Assembly (NCBI RefSeq): GCF_016406105.1 | Contig: NZ_CP066308.1 | Span: 2,143,501-2,207,500 of the forward strand | DNA length: 64,000 bases | Origin: Brevibacillus composti | GTDB lineage: Bacteria > Bacillota > Bacilli > Brevibacillales > Brevibacillaceae | Reading direction: 5' to 3' | Part shown: piece after piece, positions 35,762 through 45,424 of the stretch | Position numbering within the stretch: position 1 is the stretch's first letter | Layout of the letters: each line of letters begins with the position of its first letter | Notes under the pieces: generated by a model | Database searches by the model: none | The model's input: the letters and a program-made list of their open reading frames with translations, nothing else | What the model was told of the DNA's origin: nothing | Made by a program: the position numbers and the translations under genes

Positions 35762-36831
35762 GCCAAACGCCCGACCGTAAGCTGACGGTACATCATGGAG
35801 CGCTCCAGCGCGGTCATCTCCTGTGAAAGTGATTCATCCAATGTGAACCGGTCCTGCAGGAGCGCGGGGAGCGCGGGAGAAGCCAGCATGTTCCGATAGA
35901 GCAGGACCGCTTCCGGGGCTTTCGTCTGCAGGAGCGTGCGTGCGATCGCATCGCGCTGCGGAGCCGTTGCCCAGTCAAATACATTGGACAGGTAGAAGGC
36001 ATCAATCGCCTGCAGCTCGGGTTCGGCGTCCTGCAGGGCGACAGGCAGAACCGCCAGTTTGTGCAGATTCCGCCTCGCAGCTGCATACCCCTCTTCCGTC
36101 AGGTAGGCCGGTGCCCCGTCCGGATGCTCCCAGGCGTACGCAGCGTACAAGAGTTGGGTAAAAAAGTAATTGCCCGCCAACGGGCGCGCCTGCAGTTCCC
36201 GCTGAAACATCGACTCAAAAAACAAACCGAAATCCTGCTCGCCGGCCTGAGCGAACATGAACGCCGGAAAGAATTGCAAATGCGTCGTTTTGCTCAGCAG
36301 AATTCTCACGGCTGTGCGCCAGGTTTCGCTTTGCAGATACCGCCGGGAAAAGGCAATCTGCTCCTCGACGGTCCGGCAAGACAAAAGCTCCTGCCAGACC
36401 TCATCCCCGTAGACGTTATGGCGAAGATTATCCCCGATAAAGCGGTAAAAGCGCTCGGTGGCACCGCAATGATTCAAGCCTTGAGCGATCAGTCCGGGGT
36501 GCTCGTCCCAAAAGGAGCGCGCGTACGGAGGCAGCTCCACTCGCAGCCGGGCGTACGTTTCCAGCCGATCCGCCCCTTTGGTTTCACCGAGAAAGGCGAG
36601 GTACTCTTCGCGGGTGAGTACCGCAAGCGCGGCCTTTTTGCATTCGATCAGCGCCGCTTGGGCTGGATTCTGGTCGATGGCGTAGATTATATCCACGTCA
36701 TCGCAGAGCAGAGAAAAGGCTGTGCAGCCGCCAGATCCGATGGCGGCGATGCGGCGCGGGGAAAAACGCTCCGACAGGGCGAGCTCGACCCGGCTGTCTT
36801 CGCGGATTTGGGCAAAGTAAATGGCGGTCAT
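35758..36831 (-). CDS. DUF3419/BtaA-like SAM 3-amino-3-carboxypropyl transferase
   Basis: 357 residues from ATG at 36831, with GAGGAGGGA 10 bases upstream. The IAAIGSGGCTAFSLL glycine loop (about 28-42), AIDQNPAQAALIECKKAAL (about 50-68), YLAFLGE and ERFYRFIGDNL match BtaA-type (DUF3419) proteins. BtaA moves the 3-amino-3-carboxypropyl group of SAM to diacylglycerol in betaine-lipid synthesis. Its partner BtaB (N-methyltransferase) is absent, so another acceptor is likely. It overlaps both neighbours by four bases. Confidence 0.82.
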   Translation of the reverse strand: MTAIYFAQIREDSRVELALSERFSPRRIAAIGSGGCTAFSLLCDDVDIIYAIDQNPAQAALIECKKAALAVLTREEYLAFLGETKGADRLETYARLRVELPPYARSFWDEHPGLIAQGLNHCGATERFYRFIGDNLRHNVYGDEVWQELLSCRTVEEQIAFSRRYLQSETWRTAVRILLSKTTHLQFFPAFMFAQAGEQDFGLFFESMFQRELQARPLAGNYFFTQLLYAAYAWEHPDGAPAYLTEEGYAAARRNLHKLAVLPVALQDAEPELQAIDAFYLSNVFDWATAPQRDAIARTLLQTKAPEAVLLYRNMLASPALPALLQDRFTLDESLSQEMTALERSMMYRQLTVGRLA

Positions 36832-37574
36832 CGCGGGATTCCCTCCTCGAACTTTTTCAGCATGACATCGCGAAAGCGGGACCAGTGCTTCAGCATGAAC
36901 AAGCCCCGGTTCAAATCGTGCTTCACGCGCTTGCGCAGGGCGGGGGCGGGCGGGGAGGAGTGCAGGAGAATTTGGCTCCCGCCTTCCTCGGGATATATGC
37001 CTCTGGCTCCGAGCCAGGAGAGCAGCACAGGTGATGCCGCTTTCTTGCGGTATAAGGTATGCCGGCTGCACGTGCTCAGCTTTTGCAAATCAAGCTGTTC
37101 GATATGCTTCAGTCGATCAGCGAAGATGCGGGCGGTCTCTCGGGCTTTCTCCGGAATGGCCTCCCCCGTGAGTGCCGGATAGGAGGCGCGGCGGAACAGC
37201 GTTTTGAATATTATCATCAGCTCCGGGTTTTGCAATTCGGCCATGAGATGAAACGTCTCGGCAGGATACGCCTTTTGCAAAGATTCATAGAAATGAAGAA
37301 ACATTCGCAAATAGGCCCCTCGCTCCGAGAACAGGGGACCCAGGTACAAATAGTGCTCGCCATTGCAAGCGAAAGCGTGCAGCAGCTGAAAGGCTGCCAT
37401 TCCGTGTTCGCTTTTCGCCATGAGGATCTGCGGGTATGCCTCCCATTTGGAGGAAAGGTAGCGGGCCAGATCAAGAGAGTTCGGTTCATGCAGAGCCTTC
37501 TCTGCCAGACGGAGACAAGCTTGCCTCTGCTCAGAGGTCAGCTCGGAGACGGCGAATTGGTGATAGGTAAGCAT
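36828..37574 (-). CDS. acetyltransferase-like protein, first gene of the DUF3419 operon
   Basis: 248 residues; family not recognised with certainty. The layout QILMAKSEHGMAAFQLLHAF then HYLYLGPLFSERGAYLRMFLHFYESLQKAYP resembles GNAT strands 2-4 and helix 3, including a possible acyl-CoA loop (LFSERGAY). The C-terminus is basic. GGGAGGGAGCACC precedes the ATG. Its stop overlaps the DUF3419 start (ATGA), so the two act together. Confidence 0.68.
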   Translation of the reverse strand: MLTYHQFAVSELTSEQRQACLRLAEKALHEPNSLDLARYLSSKWEAYPQILMAKSEHGMAAFQLLHAFACNGEHYLYLGPLFSERGAYLRMFLHFYESLQKAYPAETFHLMAELQNPELMIIFKTLFRRASYPALTGEAIPEKARETARIFADRLKHIEQLDLQKLSTCSRHTLYRKKAASPVLLSWLGARGIYPEEGGSQILLHSSPPAPALRKRVKHDLNRGLFMLKHWSRFRDVMLKKFEEGIPR

Positions 37575-38083
37575 CGTCAGGTGCTCCCTCCCGTCACGGC
37601 ATGCGTAAATAGCGGAATCAAGATGTTTGCCATCAGGCGGACATGCCGGCGACCGCTATGCAAGATTATTCTGATGATACTCCAAATGCGCCTCTTGCAG
37701 AAAGCCCCATCTGCAAGGGGGAGGTTTTTGAGAGAGCCAATCCAGAATAATAGACGCTCGAAACGGGTAAAAAGTCATGTTGCGTCGCGAAAAGAAATGG
37801 ACACCGGTGCGCGTATTTACCACGACGCTTTTGGGAGACTTGGTTGGCAGAAATGAGACTCTTGTCCTGTTTCCTTTTTCCCTCTCTTGTGGTAATTACA
37901 CGTTCGGTTCGTTCGAATCAATATATAGTGGTATCTTTGTCGAAAAAATTATTGCCTTGCTAGATATAGTGGTGTCTAGTACACTGGAGGAAAGTTTTGA
38001 AACGCAAAATCTACCAAATATAGATCCCGTCATTGTACCCAATCGGCTGGCATAAACACACGGGGCGACGAAGGAGTTGCGGT
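37575..38083. other. divergent intergenic region between the DUF3419 operon and nrdA
   Basis: About 509 bases without a supported gene. It holds a hairpin CTTGCAGA (37694-37701)/TCTGCAAG (37710-37717) followed by GGTTTTTG. The NrdR-box pair lies at 37916-37972, and a promoter candidate TTGCCT (37952-37957), 17 bases, TCTAGT (37975-37980) lies before nrdA. A small open frame at 37777-38055 lacks a ribosome site and protein-like composition. No firm promoter for the minus-strand operon was found. Confidence 0.5.
37916..37972. promoter_or_regulatory. pair of NrdR-box candidates
   Basis: Box 1 (37916-37931) contains CAATATATAGTG and box 2 (37957-37972) contains CTAGATATAGTG, close to the consensus acaCwAtATaTwGtgt. 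They are 41 bases apart, about four helical turns, and box 2 lies in the nrdA promoter. NrdR represses ribonucleotide reductase genes when dATP is high. Confidence 0.65.
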
Positions 38084-40333
38084 ATGAACGCTGTAAGCAC
38101 GATTCAGATTCTGAAACGAAACGGAGAGCCGGAAGAGCTGCGGATCGACAAACTGAAAAAGGTGATCGGGTATGCCTGCAAGGATTTTCCGGCATGTGAC
38201 CCGCTTGAGCTGGAGATGGATGCCTGCATCCAGTTCCGCGACGGCATGACGACGAAAGAAATCCAGCGCATCGTCATGCAGACGGCTGTGGAAAAAACGA
38301 GTGTGGACACACCTGATTGGCAGTACGTGGCGGCCCGGCTGCTTGCATATGATCTGTACAAAGACGCCGCCATCAATCGCGGCTATCGCGGGCACTTCGG
38401 TTATGGTGATTTTACCGCGCTCGTCCATACATTGACGGAACAAGGCTTGTACGGCACGTATTTGACGGAGACATACAGCGACGAAGAGCTTGCGCAGCTG
38501 CAGGCGTACATCAAACCGGAGAGGGACGAGCTGTTCAACTACGCAGGGCTTCGGCTGCTGGCGGACCGCTACCTGATCAAGAACTATGACAAAGGCGTGA
38601 TGGAGCTGCCCCAAGAGCGGTTCATGATCATTGCGATGCATTTGGCGATGAAAGAACAGGACAGACTCAAGCATGCCAAGGATTTCTACGACGTGCTCTC
38701 CAAGCTGGAGATTACGGTGGCTACTCCGACACTGGCGAATGCGGGCACACCTTATCATCAGCTCTCCTCCTGCTTTATCGATACCGTGGACGACTCGCTG
38801 ACGGGCATCATGAATACGGCAGGTGCGACTTCGATGGTCTCCAAATACGGCGGCGGCGTCGGAATCTACCTGGGCAAGGTTCGCAGCCGCGGCTCTTCCA
38901 TTCGCGGCCACAAGGGCGCTTCCGGCGGCATCGTTCCCTGGACCAGGCTGTATAACCAGATTGCGATCAGCGTCGACCAGTTGGGTACCCGGGCGGGAGC
39001 TTTTGCCATCTACCTGGATGTCTGGCACGCGGACATTCTCGACTTCCTCCTGCTCAAGACGAATAACGGGGACGACCGGATGAAGGCGCATGACATCTTC
39101 CCGGGCGTATGCATACCGGATCTGTTCATGGAGCGGGTGAAGGAGCGGGGCAGCTGGTATCTCTTTGATCCGCATGAAGTGCGCGAGGTGATGGGCTTCT
39201 CCCTGGAGGACTCCTATGGCGAGGAATTTGAGCGCCGCTATGAGCTTTGCGTACAGGAGGAAAAGTTGACGATCAAGACGGAGATTCCGGCGATTGAGAT
39301 CATGAAGCGAATCATGGCCAGCGCGTTTGAGACCGGCACACCGTTTCTCTTCTTCCGCGATACCGTTAACCGCGCCAATCCGAACAAGCACAAAGGCATG
39401 ATCTACTCTTCCAATCTCTGCACGGAAATCATGCAAAACATGAGTCCCACCGTGTTCATCAGCGAAGAACTGGAGGACGGGGAAGTCGTCCATCGCTACA
39501 GACCAGGCGACTTCGTCGTATGCAACCTCTCCTCGCTGAACCTGGGACGCGTCCATTCCGCTGCGGATATCGCCCGGATCGTACCGATTCAGATGAGAAT
39601 GCTGGACAATGTGATCGATCTGAATTACTATCCGGTAAAGCAGGCCGAAGTGACGAATCAGAAATACCGCGCTGTCGGTCTCGGCACGAGCGGTTACCAT
39701 CAATACCTCGCGCAGAACGGAATCAAGTGGGAGAGCGAGGAGCATGTGGAAACAGCGGACAAGCTGTATGAGGAGATCGCCTACCATGCGATCAAAGCCT
39801 CGATGGAACTGGCCAAGGAAAAGGGAAGCTACCCGCTGTTTGCAGGCAGCGAGTGGGAGACGGGCGAGTATTTCGAGCGGCGCGGCTACTCGGACGAGCG
39901 CTGGATGACGCTGATGGCGGAGGTGGCGGAAAGCGGCATGCGCAATGCCTGGACCTTTGCTGTCGCTCCTACGGGGACGACCAGTCTGATCGCCGGCTCT
40001 ACCGCATCGACCGACCCGGTCTACGCGAAGTATTTCGTCGAGGAAAAACGAAGCGGCAATATCCCGCAAACGGCCCCCAACCTGAATGAAAAGACATTCT
40101 TTTTCTACAAGGAAGCGCATCGGATTGATCAGCAGTGGTCCATCCGGGCAGCGGGAGCCAGACAGCGGCATATCGACCAGGCCCAATCGTTTAACTTGTA
40201 CATCACCCCGCATATTTCTGCCCCCGATTTTCTCAACCTGTACATTCAGGCTTGGGAAAACGGGTTGAAAACCATCTACTACGTGCGGAATCAATCCGTA
40301 GAGGTGGAAGATTGCGTCAGCTGCTCGGCGTAA
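38084..40333 (+). CDS. nrdA: ribonucleoside-diphosphate reductase, alpha subunit (class Ia)
   Basis: 749 residues from ATG at 38084, 8 bases after AAGGAG. It reduces NDPs to dNDPs. An N-terminal ATP-cone (ILKRNGEPEELRIDKLKKVI) gives dATP feedback control and marks class Ia rather than the NrdE type. The core has TPTLANAGTP, LSSCFIDTVDDS and CNLSSLNLGR. The C-terminal CVSCSA is the swinging redox pair. nrdB and dut follow. Confidence 0.93.
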   Translation: MNAVSTIQILKRNGEPEELRIDKLKKVIGYACKDFPACDPLELEMDACIQFRDGMTTKEIQRIVMQTAVEKTSVDTPDWQYVAARLLAYDLYKDAAINRGYRGHFGYGDFTALVHTLTEQGLYGTYLTETYSDEELAQLQAYIKPERDELFNYAGLRLLADRYLIKNYDKGVMELPQERFMIIAMHLAMKEQDRLKHAKDFYDVLSKLEITVATPTLANAGTPYHQLSSCFIDTVDDSLTGIMNTAGATSMVSKYGGGVGIYLGKVRSRGSSIRGHKGASGGIVPWTRLYNQIAISVDQLGTRAGAFAIYLDVWHADILDFLLLKTNNGDDRMKAHDIFPGVCIPDLFMERVKERGSWYLFDPHEVREVMGFSLEDSYGEEFERRYELCVQEEKLTIKTEIPAIEIMKRIMASAFETGTPFLFFRDTVNRANPNKHKGMIYSSNLCTEIMQNMSPTVFISEELEDGEVVHRYRPGDFVVCNLSSLNLGRVHSAADIARIVPIQMRMLDNVIDLNYYPVKQAEVTNQKYRAVGLGTSGYHQYLAQNGIKWESEEHVETADKLYEEIAYHAIKASMELAKEKGSYPLFAGSEWETGEYFERRGYSDERWMTLMAEVAESGMRNAWTFAVAPTGTTSLIAGSTASTDPVYAKYFVEEKRSGNIPQTAPNLNEKTFFFYKEAHRIDQQWSIRAAGARQRHIDQAQSFNLYITPHISAPDFLNLYIQAWENGLKTIYYVRNQSVEVEDCVSCSA

Positions 40334-40352
40334 AAGACATACCCATTCTGCT

Positions 40353-40373
40353 CCCCGGTCGCTCTGGCCGGGG
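40353..40373 (+). other. GC-rich stem-loop between nrdA and nrdB
   Basis: CCCCGG pairs with CCGGGG around a 9-base loop, without a T tract. It may stabilise or process the nrdAB message and set subunit ratios. Confidence 0.5.
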
Positions 40374-40402
40374 ACGTTACTTGGTTAAGGAGCGTGAATA
40401 GC

Positions 40403-41434
40403 GTGCGACTGGAAAAAAACCGTTTATTCAATGAAGAGGGACAGCGCGGCACACAGCGTCTGATCGGAGGCAACACGACCAATCTGAGAGAGTGGAACCG
40501 GATCAAATACCCATGGGCGGCGAAACTATACCGGACGATGCTGAACAACTTCTGGATTCCGGAAGAAGTGCCGCTGGCCAATGACGCCAAGCAGTTTGAT
40601 TCGCTTTCTCCTGCGGAACGGCGGGCATTTGACAAGACGATCTCGTTTCTCAACTTTCTGGACTCACTGCAATCAGTCAATTTGCCCAATATCTCCGACT
40701 ACGTGACCGCCCCGGAGGTATGCTCGCTTTTGAACATCCAGACCTTCCAGGAGGAGATCCACGCGCAGTCGTACAGCTACGTGCTGGATTCGGTCTGCTC
40801 GCCGCAGACTCGCGACAACATCTACGACGAGTGGCGCAATGACGAGCATTTGCTGGAGCGAAACAAATTTATCGCCGACCTGTACCAACAGTTTGTAGAC
40901 AATCCCAATGACGTCAACTTCGTCAAGACCGTGATTGCCAACTACCTGCTGGAGTCGCTCTATTTCTACTCGGGCTTCTCGTTCTTCTACACACTCGCAC
41001 GCCAAGGGAAAATGACAGGGACGGCGACGATGATCAAGTACATCCAGCGGGACGAGCTGACACATGTGGTGCTGTTCCAGAATATGTTCCGCGAGCTGCG
41101 TGCGGAAAATCCGGATGTGTTCACCCCGGCGCTGCTGGAGGAGATTCGCGGGATGTTCCATACGGCGGCCACCCATGAGATCCGTTGGGGACAGTATGTG
41201 ACCAACAACGAAATTCTCGGCATCAACAACGACATTTTGGAGCGGTATATCAAATACCTGGCAAATCAGCGCTTGAAAGGGCTGGACCTGGAGATCCTCT
41301 ACCCCGATCACACCGAACATCCGATGAAGTGGGTGGACAGCTTCGCCAATCTGAACCAGACCAAGACGGACTTCTTTGAGCAAAAAGTGACCAACTATAC
41401 GAAATCCAGCGGACTGAACCTGGGTGATTTGTAA
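40403..41434 (+). CDS. nrdB: ribonucleoside-diphosphate reductase, beta subunit
   Basis: 343 residues from GTG at 40403, 10 bases after AAGGAG; the GTG at 40394 is too close to it. It carries the dimetal-tyrosyl radical cofactor: D87, E117 and H120, radical tyrosine Y124 (HAQSY), then the glutamate in LLESLYFYSG and E-x2-H in RDELTHVV. All expected ligands are present. No nrdI is nearby, as expected for class Ia. Confidence 0.93.
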   Translation: MRLEKNRLFNEEGQRGTQRLIGGNTTNLREWNRIKYPWAAKLYRTMLNNFWIPEEVPLANDAKQFDSLSPAERRAFDKTISFLNFLDSLQSVNLPNISDYVTAPEVCSLLNIQTFQEEIHAQSYSYVLDSVCSPQTRDNIYDEWRNDEHLLERNKFIADLYQQFVDNPNDVNFVKTVIANYLLESLYFYSGFSFFYTLARQGKMTGTATMIKYIQRDELTHVVLFQNMFRELRAENPDVFTPALLEEIRGMFHTAATHEIRWGQYVTNNEILGINNDILERYIKYLANQRLKGLDLEILYPDHTEHPMKWVDSFANLNQTKTDFFEQKVTNYTKSSGLNLGDL

Positions 41435-41477
41435 AAAAAGAGTAGAACCGCGTCACCCGAAAAAGGAGAGACATGAC

Positions 41478-42020
41478 ATGACGACGAACAACACGACAAC
41501 CAAACGGCCGACAGCAGCGGTGAAAATCAAACGCCTCCATCCGGACGCGGTCATCCCCCAATACGCCCGCGCTTTTGATGCGGGATTTGATCTGGTCGCG
41601 GTGGAGGATGTGCTGATCCTCCCGGGGGAGACGGCAAAAATTCCGACGGGCCTTGCATTTGCCCTGCCTGACGGCTACGAGCTGCAAGTGCGCCCGCGCT
41701 CGGGCATCAGTGCCAAATCCAAGCTGCGGATCAGCAATTCGCCCGGCACCGTAGACGCAGGCTACCGTGGAGAAGTATGCGTGCTGATGGATAATATCCG
41801 CCAAGCTGCCGGGGAGACGGGAACGATCTGCCTGGATGTAAGCGACAAGCCGGTTGAGTCGGCGCAGCCCGTGGACCGGCATGCTTATCTCATTCGCAAG
41901 GGCGATCGGATCGCCCAAGGCGTGCTGGCGATCGTCCCCATCGCCGACTTTGAAGAGGTGGATGAATTGGACGAAACGGAGCGCGGCGCAGGCGGCTTTG
42001 GCAGCAGCGGCGTGCAGTAA
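41478..42020 (+). CDS. dut: dUTP diphosphatase
   Basis: 180 residues from ATG at 41478, after AAGGAGAG. It hydrolyses dUTP to dUMP, keeping uracil out of DNA. The trimeric dUTPase motifs appear in order: DAGFDL, RPRSGIS, GTVDAGYRGE, GDRIAQ and the C-terminal RGAGGFGSSG. The N-terminus has a short Thr/Asn-rich extension. It is 43 bases after nrdB, so it is probably in the nrdAB operon. Confidence 0.94.
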   Translation: MTTNNTTTKRPTAAVKIKRLHPDAVIPQYARAFDAGFDLVAVEDVLILPGETAKIPTGLAFALPDGYELQVRPRSGISAKSKLRISNSPGTVDAGYRGEVCVLMDNIRQAAGETGTICLDVSDKPVESAQPVDRHAYLIRKGDRIAQGVLAIVPIADFEEVDELDETERGAGGFGSSGVQ

Positions 42021-42030
42021 GAGTGGACTG

Positions 42031-42091
42031 AAAAAGACCCGGCAGGAGAGAACCGAGTTGTTCGCGGTTCCCCGTGCGACGGGTCTTTTTT
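42031..42091 (+). terminator. terminator of nrdAB-dut
   Basis: AAAAAGACCCG (42031-42041) pairs with CGGGTCTTTTTT (42080-42091); GAACC/GGTTC makes an inner stem. Confidence 0.85.
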
Positions 42092-42138
42092 GCGCTTTTC
42101 GAAGATTTCAGGAAGTCTACGTTTGTCTGTGCAGCTCG

Positions 42139-42444
42139 TTAAAGCTGCGCGGCAAGATATGCGCGAATCGCATCCCTATCCGATTCGCTCAGGGAGGTGC
42201 CGTCAGATTTGACAAAGACACAGGTGCCGTACACCCAATCGCGGTAGCCGTCCGTCGTGATAGGGAAGTTGTTCGCTTCCACGCCGCGCAGCTCCTCGTT
42301 TACCAATAGCGAGATGCCCTCCAGCCGGTCATCGGACAAAAGCTCATACTCTCCGCCGACCAGTTCGTTGATCTCGTCCGTCCCGCGTATCTCCAGAGGG
42401 TACGCCTCTTCATGCGGCCGTTTGACCAGTACCGTAATCACCAT
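42139..42444 (-). CDS. small DUF3846-like protein
   Basis: 101 residues with AAGGAG 7 bases before the ATG. ELVGGEYELL, ISLLVNEELRG and DWVYGTCVFVKSDG resemble the DUF3846 type, a small domain of unknown role seen in Firmicutes and phages. The final LSESDRDAIRAYL is helical. Single gene between dut and the sulfate transporter. Confidence 0.72.
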   Translation of the reverse strand: MVITVLVKRPHEEAYPLEIRGTDEINELVGGEYELLSDDRLEGISLLVNEELRGVEANNFPITTDGYRDWVYGTCVFVKSDGTSLSESDRDAIRAYLAAQL

Positions 42445-42612
42445 CGATCACTCCTTCTTTTCTCATCATATACGAAACCGTCCCCGGAAAGCGAGAGAGG
42501 ACCTTTTACAAAATAATTTGCCTGAATCGTTGAACCGCCCTCCCTCCACAGACATACGGTAAATGGGCGGGTATTTACAGAAAAGAAGCGATTAACGGGA
42601 GGGATTAACCAG

Positions 42613-43671
42613 TTGATTTTAGGGAATCGATCGCCTTGGCCTGTTCGCTGGATGACGCTCATCCTGACTATGGCTCTGGTGGGGTGCTCGACGGGGGCTG
42701 CCGATCCTCCGTCGGACGGTCACACGGCCGCTAAGGTAGAACTGCTCAATGTCTCGTATGATCCGACGCGCGAATACTACAACGAAGTCAACGAGCGATT
42801 TGCGGCGGAATGGCAGAAAAAGACGGGTCAAACCGTTGCCATCAAGCAATCGCACGGCGGCTCGGGGAAACAGTCCCGCTCCGTCATCGACGGATTGGAG
42901 GCAGACGTCGTTACGCTAGCGCTCGCCTACGATATCGATGCGATTGCCGCGCGCGGGTATTTGCCGGCGGATTGGCAAAGCCGCTTGCCTGACAACAGTT
43001 CGCCTTACACCTCCACCATCGTGTTCTTGGTGCGCAAGGGGAATCCCAAACAAATTAAGGACTGGGATGATCTCATCCGGGATGACGTGGCCGTCATTAC
43101 CCCGAACCCGAAGACATCGGGGGGTGCCAGGTGGAATTATCTGGCTGCCTGGGGATACGCGATCAAGAAATACGGGGGAGATGAGGCAAAAGCGCAGGAT
43201 TTTATCACCAAGCTGTTTCGCAACGTACCCGTACTCGATTCCGGCGCACGCGGGGCAACGACCACCTTCGTCGAGAGGGAGATCGGAGACGTGCTGATCG
43301 CCTGGGAAAATGAAGCGTACTTGGCCATTCATCTACTCGGCAAAGACAAATTTGAGATCGTCAATCCCTCGCTCAGCATCCTGGCCGAACCGCCAGTCAC
43401 GATCGTCGACAAAAATGTCGACAAGCACCAAACGCGTGAAGTCGCCACGGAATATCTGAAGTTCCTCTACACCAAGGAAGCGCAAGAGATTGCCGCCAAG
43501 CACTATTACCGGCCGCGCTCCGAAGAGGTCCGATTGGCGCATCAGCCGCCGTTTCCAGAGATAGAGCTCTTTACCATTGCAGAGCTTTTCGGGGGCTGGG
43601 ACAAGGCACAGCAAGTTCATTTTTCTGATGGCGGCATCTTCGATCAGATCTATCAGCCCGCAAAGAAGTAA
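42613..43671 (+). CDS. sbp: sulfate ABC transporter substrate-binding lipoprotein
   Basis: 352 residues from TTG at 42613, after GGGAGGG. A signal peptide ends at the lipobox LVGC (Cys about 25). [36 protein letters not shown] (key: SHGGSGKQ) and [19 protein letters not shown] are sulfate/thiosulfate-binding signatures. It delivers sulfate to the CysTW channel encoded next. No S-box riboswitch is seen upstream. Confidence 0.93.
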   Translation: MILGNRSPWPVRWMTLILTMALVGCSTGAADPPSDGHTAAKVELLNVSYDPTREYYNEVNERFAAEWQKKTGQTVAIKQSHGGSGKQSRSVIDGLEADVVTLALAYDIDAIAARGYLPADWQSRLPDNSSPYTSTIVFLVRKGNPKQIKDWDDLIRDDVAVITPNPKTSGGARWNYLAAWGYAIKKYGGDEAKAQDFITKLFRNVPVLDSGARGATTTFVEREIGDVLIAWENEAYLAIHLLGKDKFEIVNPSLSILAEPPVTIVDKNVDKHQTREVATEYLKFLYTKEAQEIAAKHYYRPRSEEVRLAHQPPFPEIELFTIAELFGGWDKAQQVHFSDGGIFDQIYQPAKK

Positions 43672-43709
43672 AAAAGTCGAGAATCTGCAAATCTTTGGGG
43701 GAGCCAGCC

Positions 43710-44546
43710 ATGAAAAAACGAATCAGTTCCAGAGGAATTTTGCCAGGCTTCGGCCTTACCATGGGGTATACCCTCATCTACCTGAGTCTGCTCGTATTGA
43801 TCCCTTTGTCCATCCTGTTCCTGAAGACGTCGAGCATGACCTGGGAGCAGTTTTGGACGACGGTGACCGATGAGCGCGTGTTGGTATCCTTTCGCGTCAG
43901 CTTTCTGACCGCGTTTTTCGCCGCCTGCGTAAATGCCGTCTTTGGCGTACTGGTCGCTTGGGTGCTGGAGCGGTACCAATTTCCCGGCAAGCGGATTCTC
44001 GATGGCATCGTCGATCTCCCGTTTGCCTTGCCTACCGCCGTCGCCGGGATTGCTCTCGCTTCGATTTACTCGCAGAATGGCTGGATCGGGCAGATTTTCG
44101 CCGCATGGGGAATCAAGATTGCCTATACGCCTGTCGGCATTTTTATCGCCCTCACCTTTATCGGGCTCCCCTTTGTCGTCCGGACAGTTCAGCCGGTCCT
44201 GCAGGATTGGGATCAGCAGGTGGAGGAGGCGGCCCGGACGCTGGGTGCGACGAGGCTTCAAACCTTTTTGCGCGTCATCGTGCCCTACCTGCTGCCGGCG
44301 ATCATGACCGGATTTGCCTTGGCATTCGCGAGAGCTTTGGGTGAGTATGGCTCCGTGGTCTTCATCTCCGGGAACATGCCGCTGCAAACCGAGATCGTCC
44401 CGCTGTTGATCATGACCAAGCTGGAGCAATTCGACTATCTCGGGGCGACCGCCATCGCATCGGTGATGCTTATTGCCTCTTTTCTCATGTTGCTGCTGAA
44501 CAATTTCTTGCAGTGGAAAACGAATAAATTTGACGCTGCTCGCTAA
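43710..44546 (+). CDS. cysT: sulfate ABC transporter permease
   Basis: 278 residues; ATG at 43710 with GGGGGAG upstream. Six membrane helices and the EAA loop ([21 protein letters not shown]) that contacts Cys[13 protein letters not shown] and [16 protein letters not shown] are typical of CysT. Confidence 0.94.
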   Translation: MKKRISSRGILPGFGLTMGYTLIYLSLLVLIPLSILFLKTSSMTWEQFWTTVTDERVLVSFRVSFLTAFFAACVNAVFGVLVAWVLERYQFPGKRILDGIVDLPFALPTAVAGIALASIYSQNGWIGQIFAAWGIKIAYTPVGIFIALTFIGLPFVVRTVQPVLQDWDQQVEEAARTLGATRLQTFLRVIVPYLLPAIMTGFALAFARALGEYGSVVFISGNMPLQTEIVPLLIMTKLEQFDYLGATAIASVMLIASFLMLLLNNFLQWKTNKFDAAR

Positions 44547-44560
44547 GGGGGGAAGCGTAC

Positions 44561-45424
44561 GTGACAGACACGAGCGAACCGGGTTACATTCGCTGGCTTT
44601 TGATCGGGATCGCGCTGCTGTTCATGGGACTGTTTCTGATCGTACCCGTGATCGCCGTTTTTGCCGCAGCGTTCAGTGATGGGCTGGATCTGTTCGTCCA
44701 GGCGATAACCGAAGAAGAGACGCGCTCGGCAATCAAACTGACCCTGCTCACGGCGGCGATCAGTGTTCCGGCGAATGTGATCTTTGGTGTGGCTGCCGCA
44801 TGGGCCATCGCGAAGTTTTCCTTTCGCGGAAAAAATATCCTTTTGACGTTGATTGACCTGCCTTTTGCCGTCTCCCCCGTCATTTCCGGTTTGATTTTTG
44901 TGCTGCTTTTTGGCAGTCAGGGAGTGCTCGGTCCATGGCTCGAAGCATATGATATCAAGATCATCTTCGCAGTACCGGGCATCATTCTCGCGACGACCTT
45001 TGTCACCTTTCCCTTTGTCGCCCGAGAGTTGATTCCGGTCATGGAAGCGCAAGGGAAAGATGAGGAAGAAGCCGCAATCTCGCTCGGGGCCAGCGGTTGG
45101 CAAACGTTCCTGAAAATTACGCTGCCCAATATCAAGTGGGGCCTTCTCTACGGCATTATCCTGTGCAACGCGAGAGCGATGGGAGAATTCGGCGCGGTCT
45201 CGGTCGTCTCCGGCCATATCCGGGGATTAACCAATACACTGCCGCTGCATGTAGAGATTTTGTACAACGAGTATCAGTTCGTCGCGGCATTTGCTGCGGC
45301 TACCTTGTTGGCTGTGTTGGCGCTGGTGACTCTCGTCTTGAAGAGTCTGATCGAATGGAAGACGGAGCGTCAACAGAAAGAGGAGAGAGCGGTGTCAGAA
45401 GTCATCGGGGAGGCTCGCGCATGA
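44561..45424 (+). CDS. cysW: sulfate ABC transporter permease
   Basis: 287 residues, GTG start after GGGGGGAAG. Six membrane helices; EAA loop [42 protein letters not shown] is the CysW signature. Pairs with CysT. Its stop overlaps the cysA start (ATGA). Confidence 0.94.
   Translation: MTDTSEPGYIRWLLIGIALLFMGLFLIVPVIAVFAAAFSDGLDLFVQAITEEETRSAIKLTLLTAAISVPANVIFGVAAAWAIAKFSFRGKNILLTLIDLPFAVSPVISGLIFVLLFGSQGVLGPWLEAYDIKIIFAVPGIILATTFVTFPFVARELIPVMEAQGKDEEEAAISLGASGWQTFLKITLPNIKWGLLYGIILCNARAMGEFGAVSVVSGHIRGLTNTLPLHVEILYNEYQFVAAFAAATLLAVLALVTLVLKSLIEWKTERQQKEERAVSEVIGEARA

Noticed and set aside
34760-37574. LuxI-type or betaine-lipid (BtaAB) system
   Set aside because: No BtaB methyltransferase and no LuxI/LuxR signatures; the DUF3419 similarity alone does not justify either name.
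37777-38055. 92-codon plus-strand frame upstream of nrdA
   Set aside because: No ribosome site, overlaps the NrdR boxes and nrdA promoter, and has no family resemblance.
38030-40294. 754-codon open frame antisense to nrdA
   Set aside because: Shadow of the high-GC third positions of nrdA; the product has no recognisable domain and nrdA is certain.
42445-42612. S-box (SAM) riboswitch before the sulfate operon
   Set aside because: None of the conserved S-box blocks or a terminator hairpin could be found in the 168-base gap.
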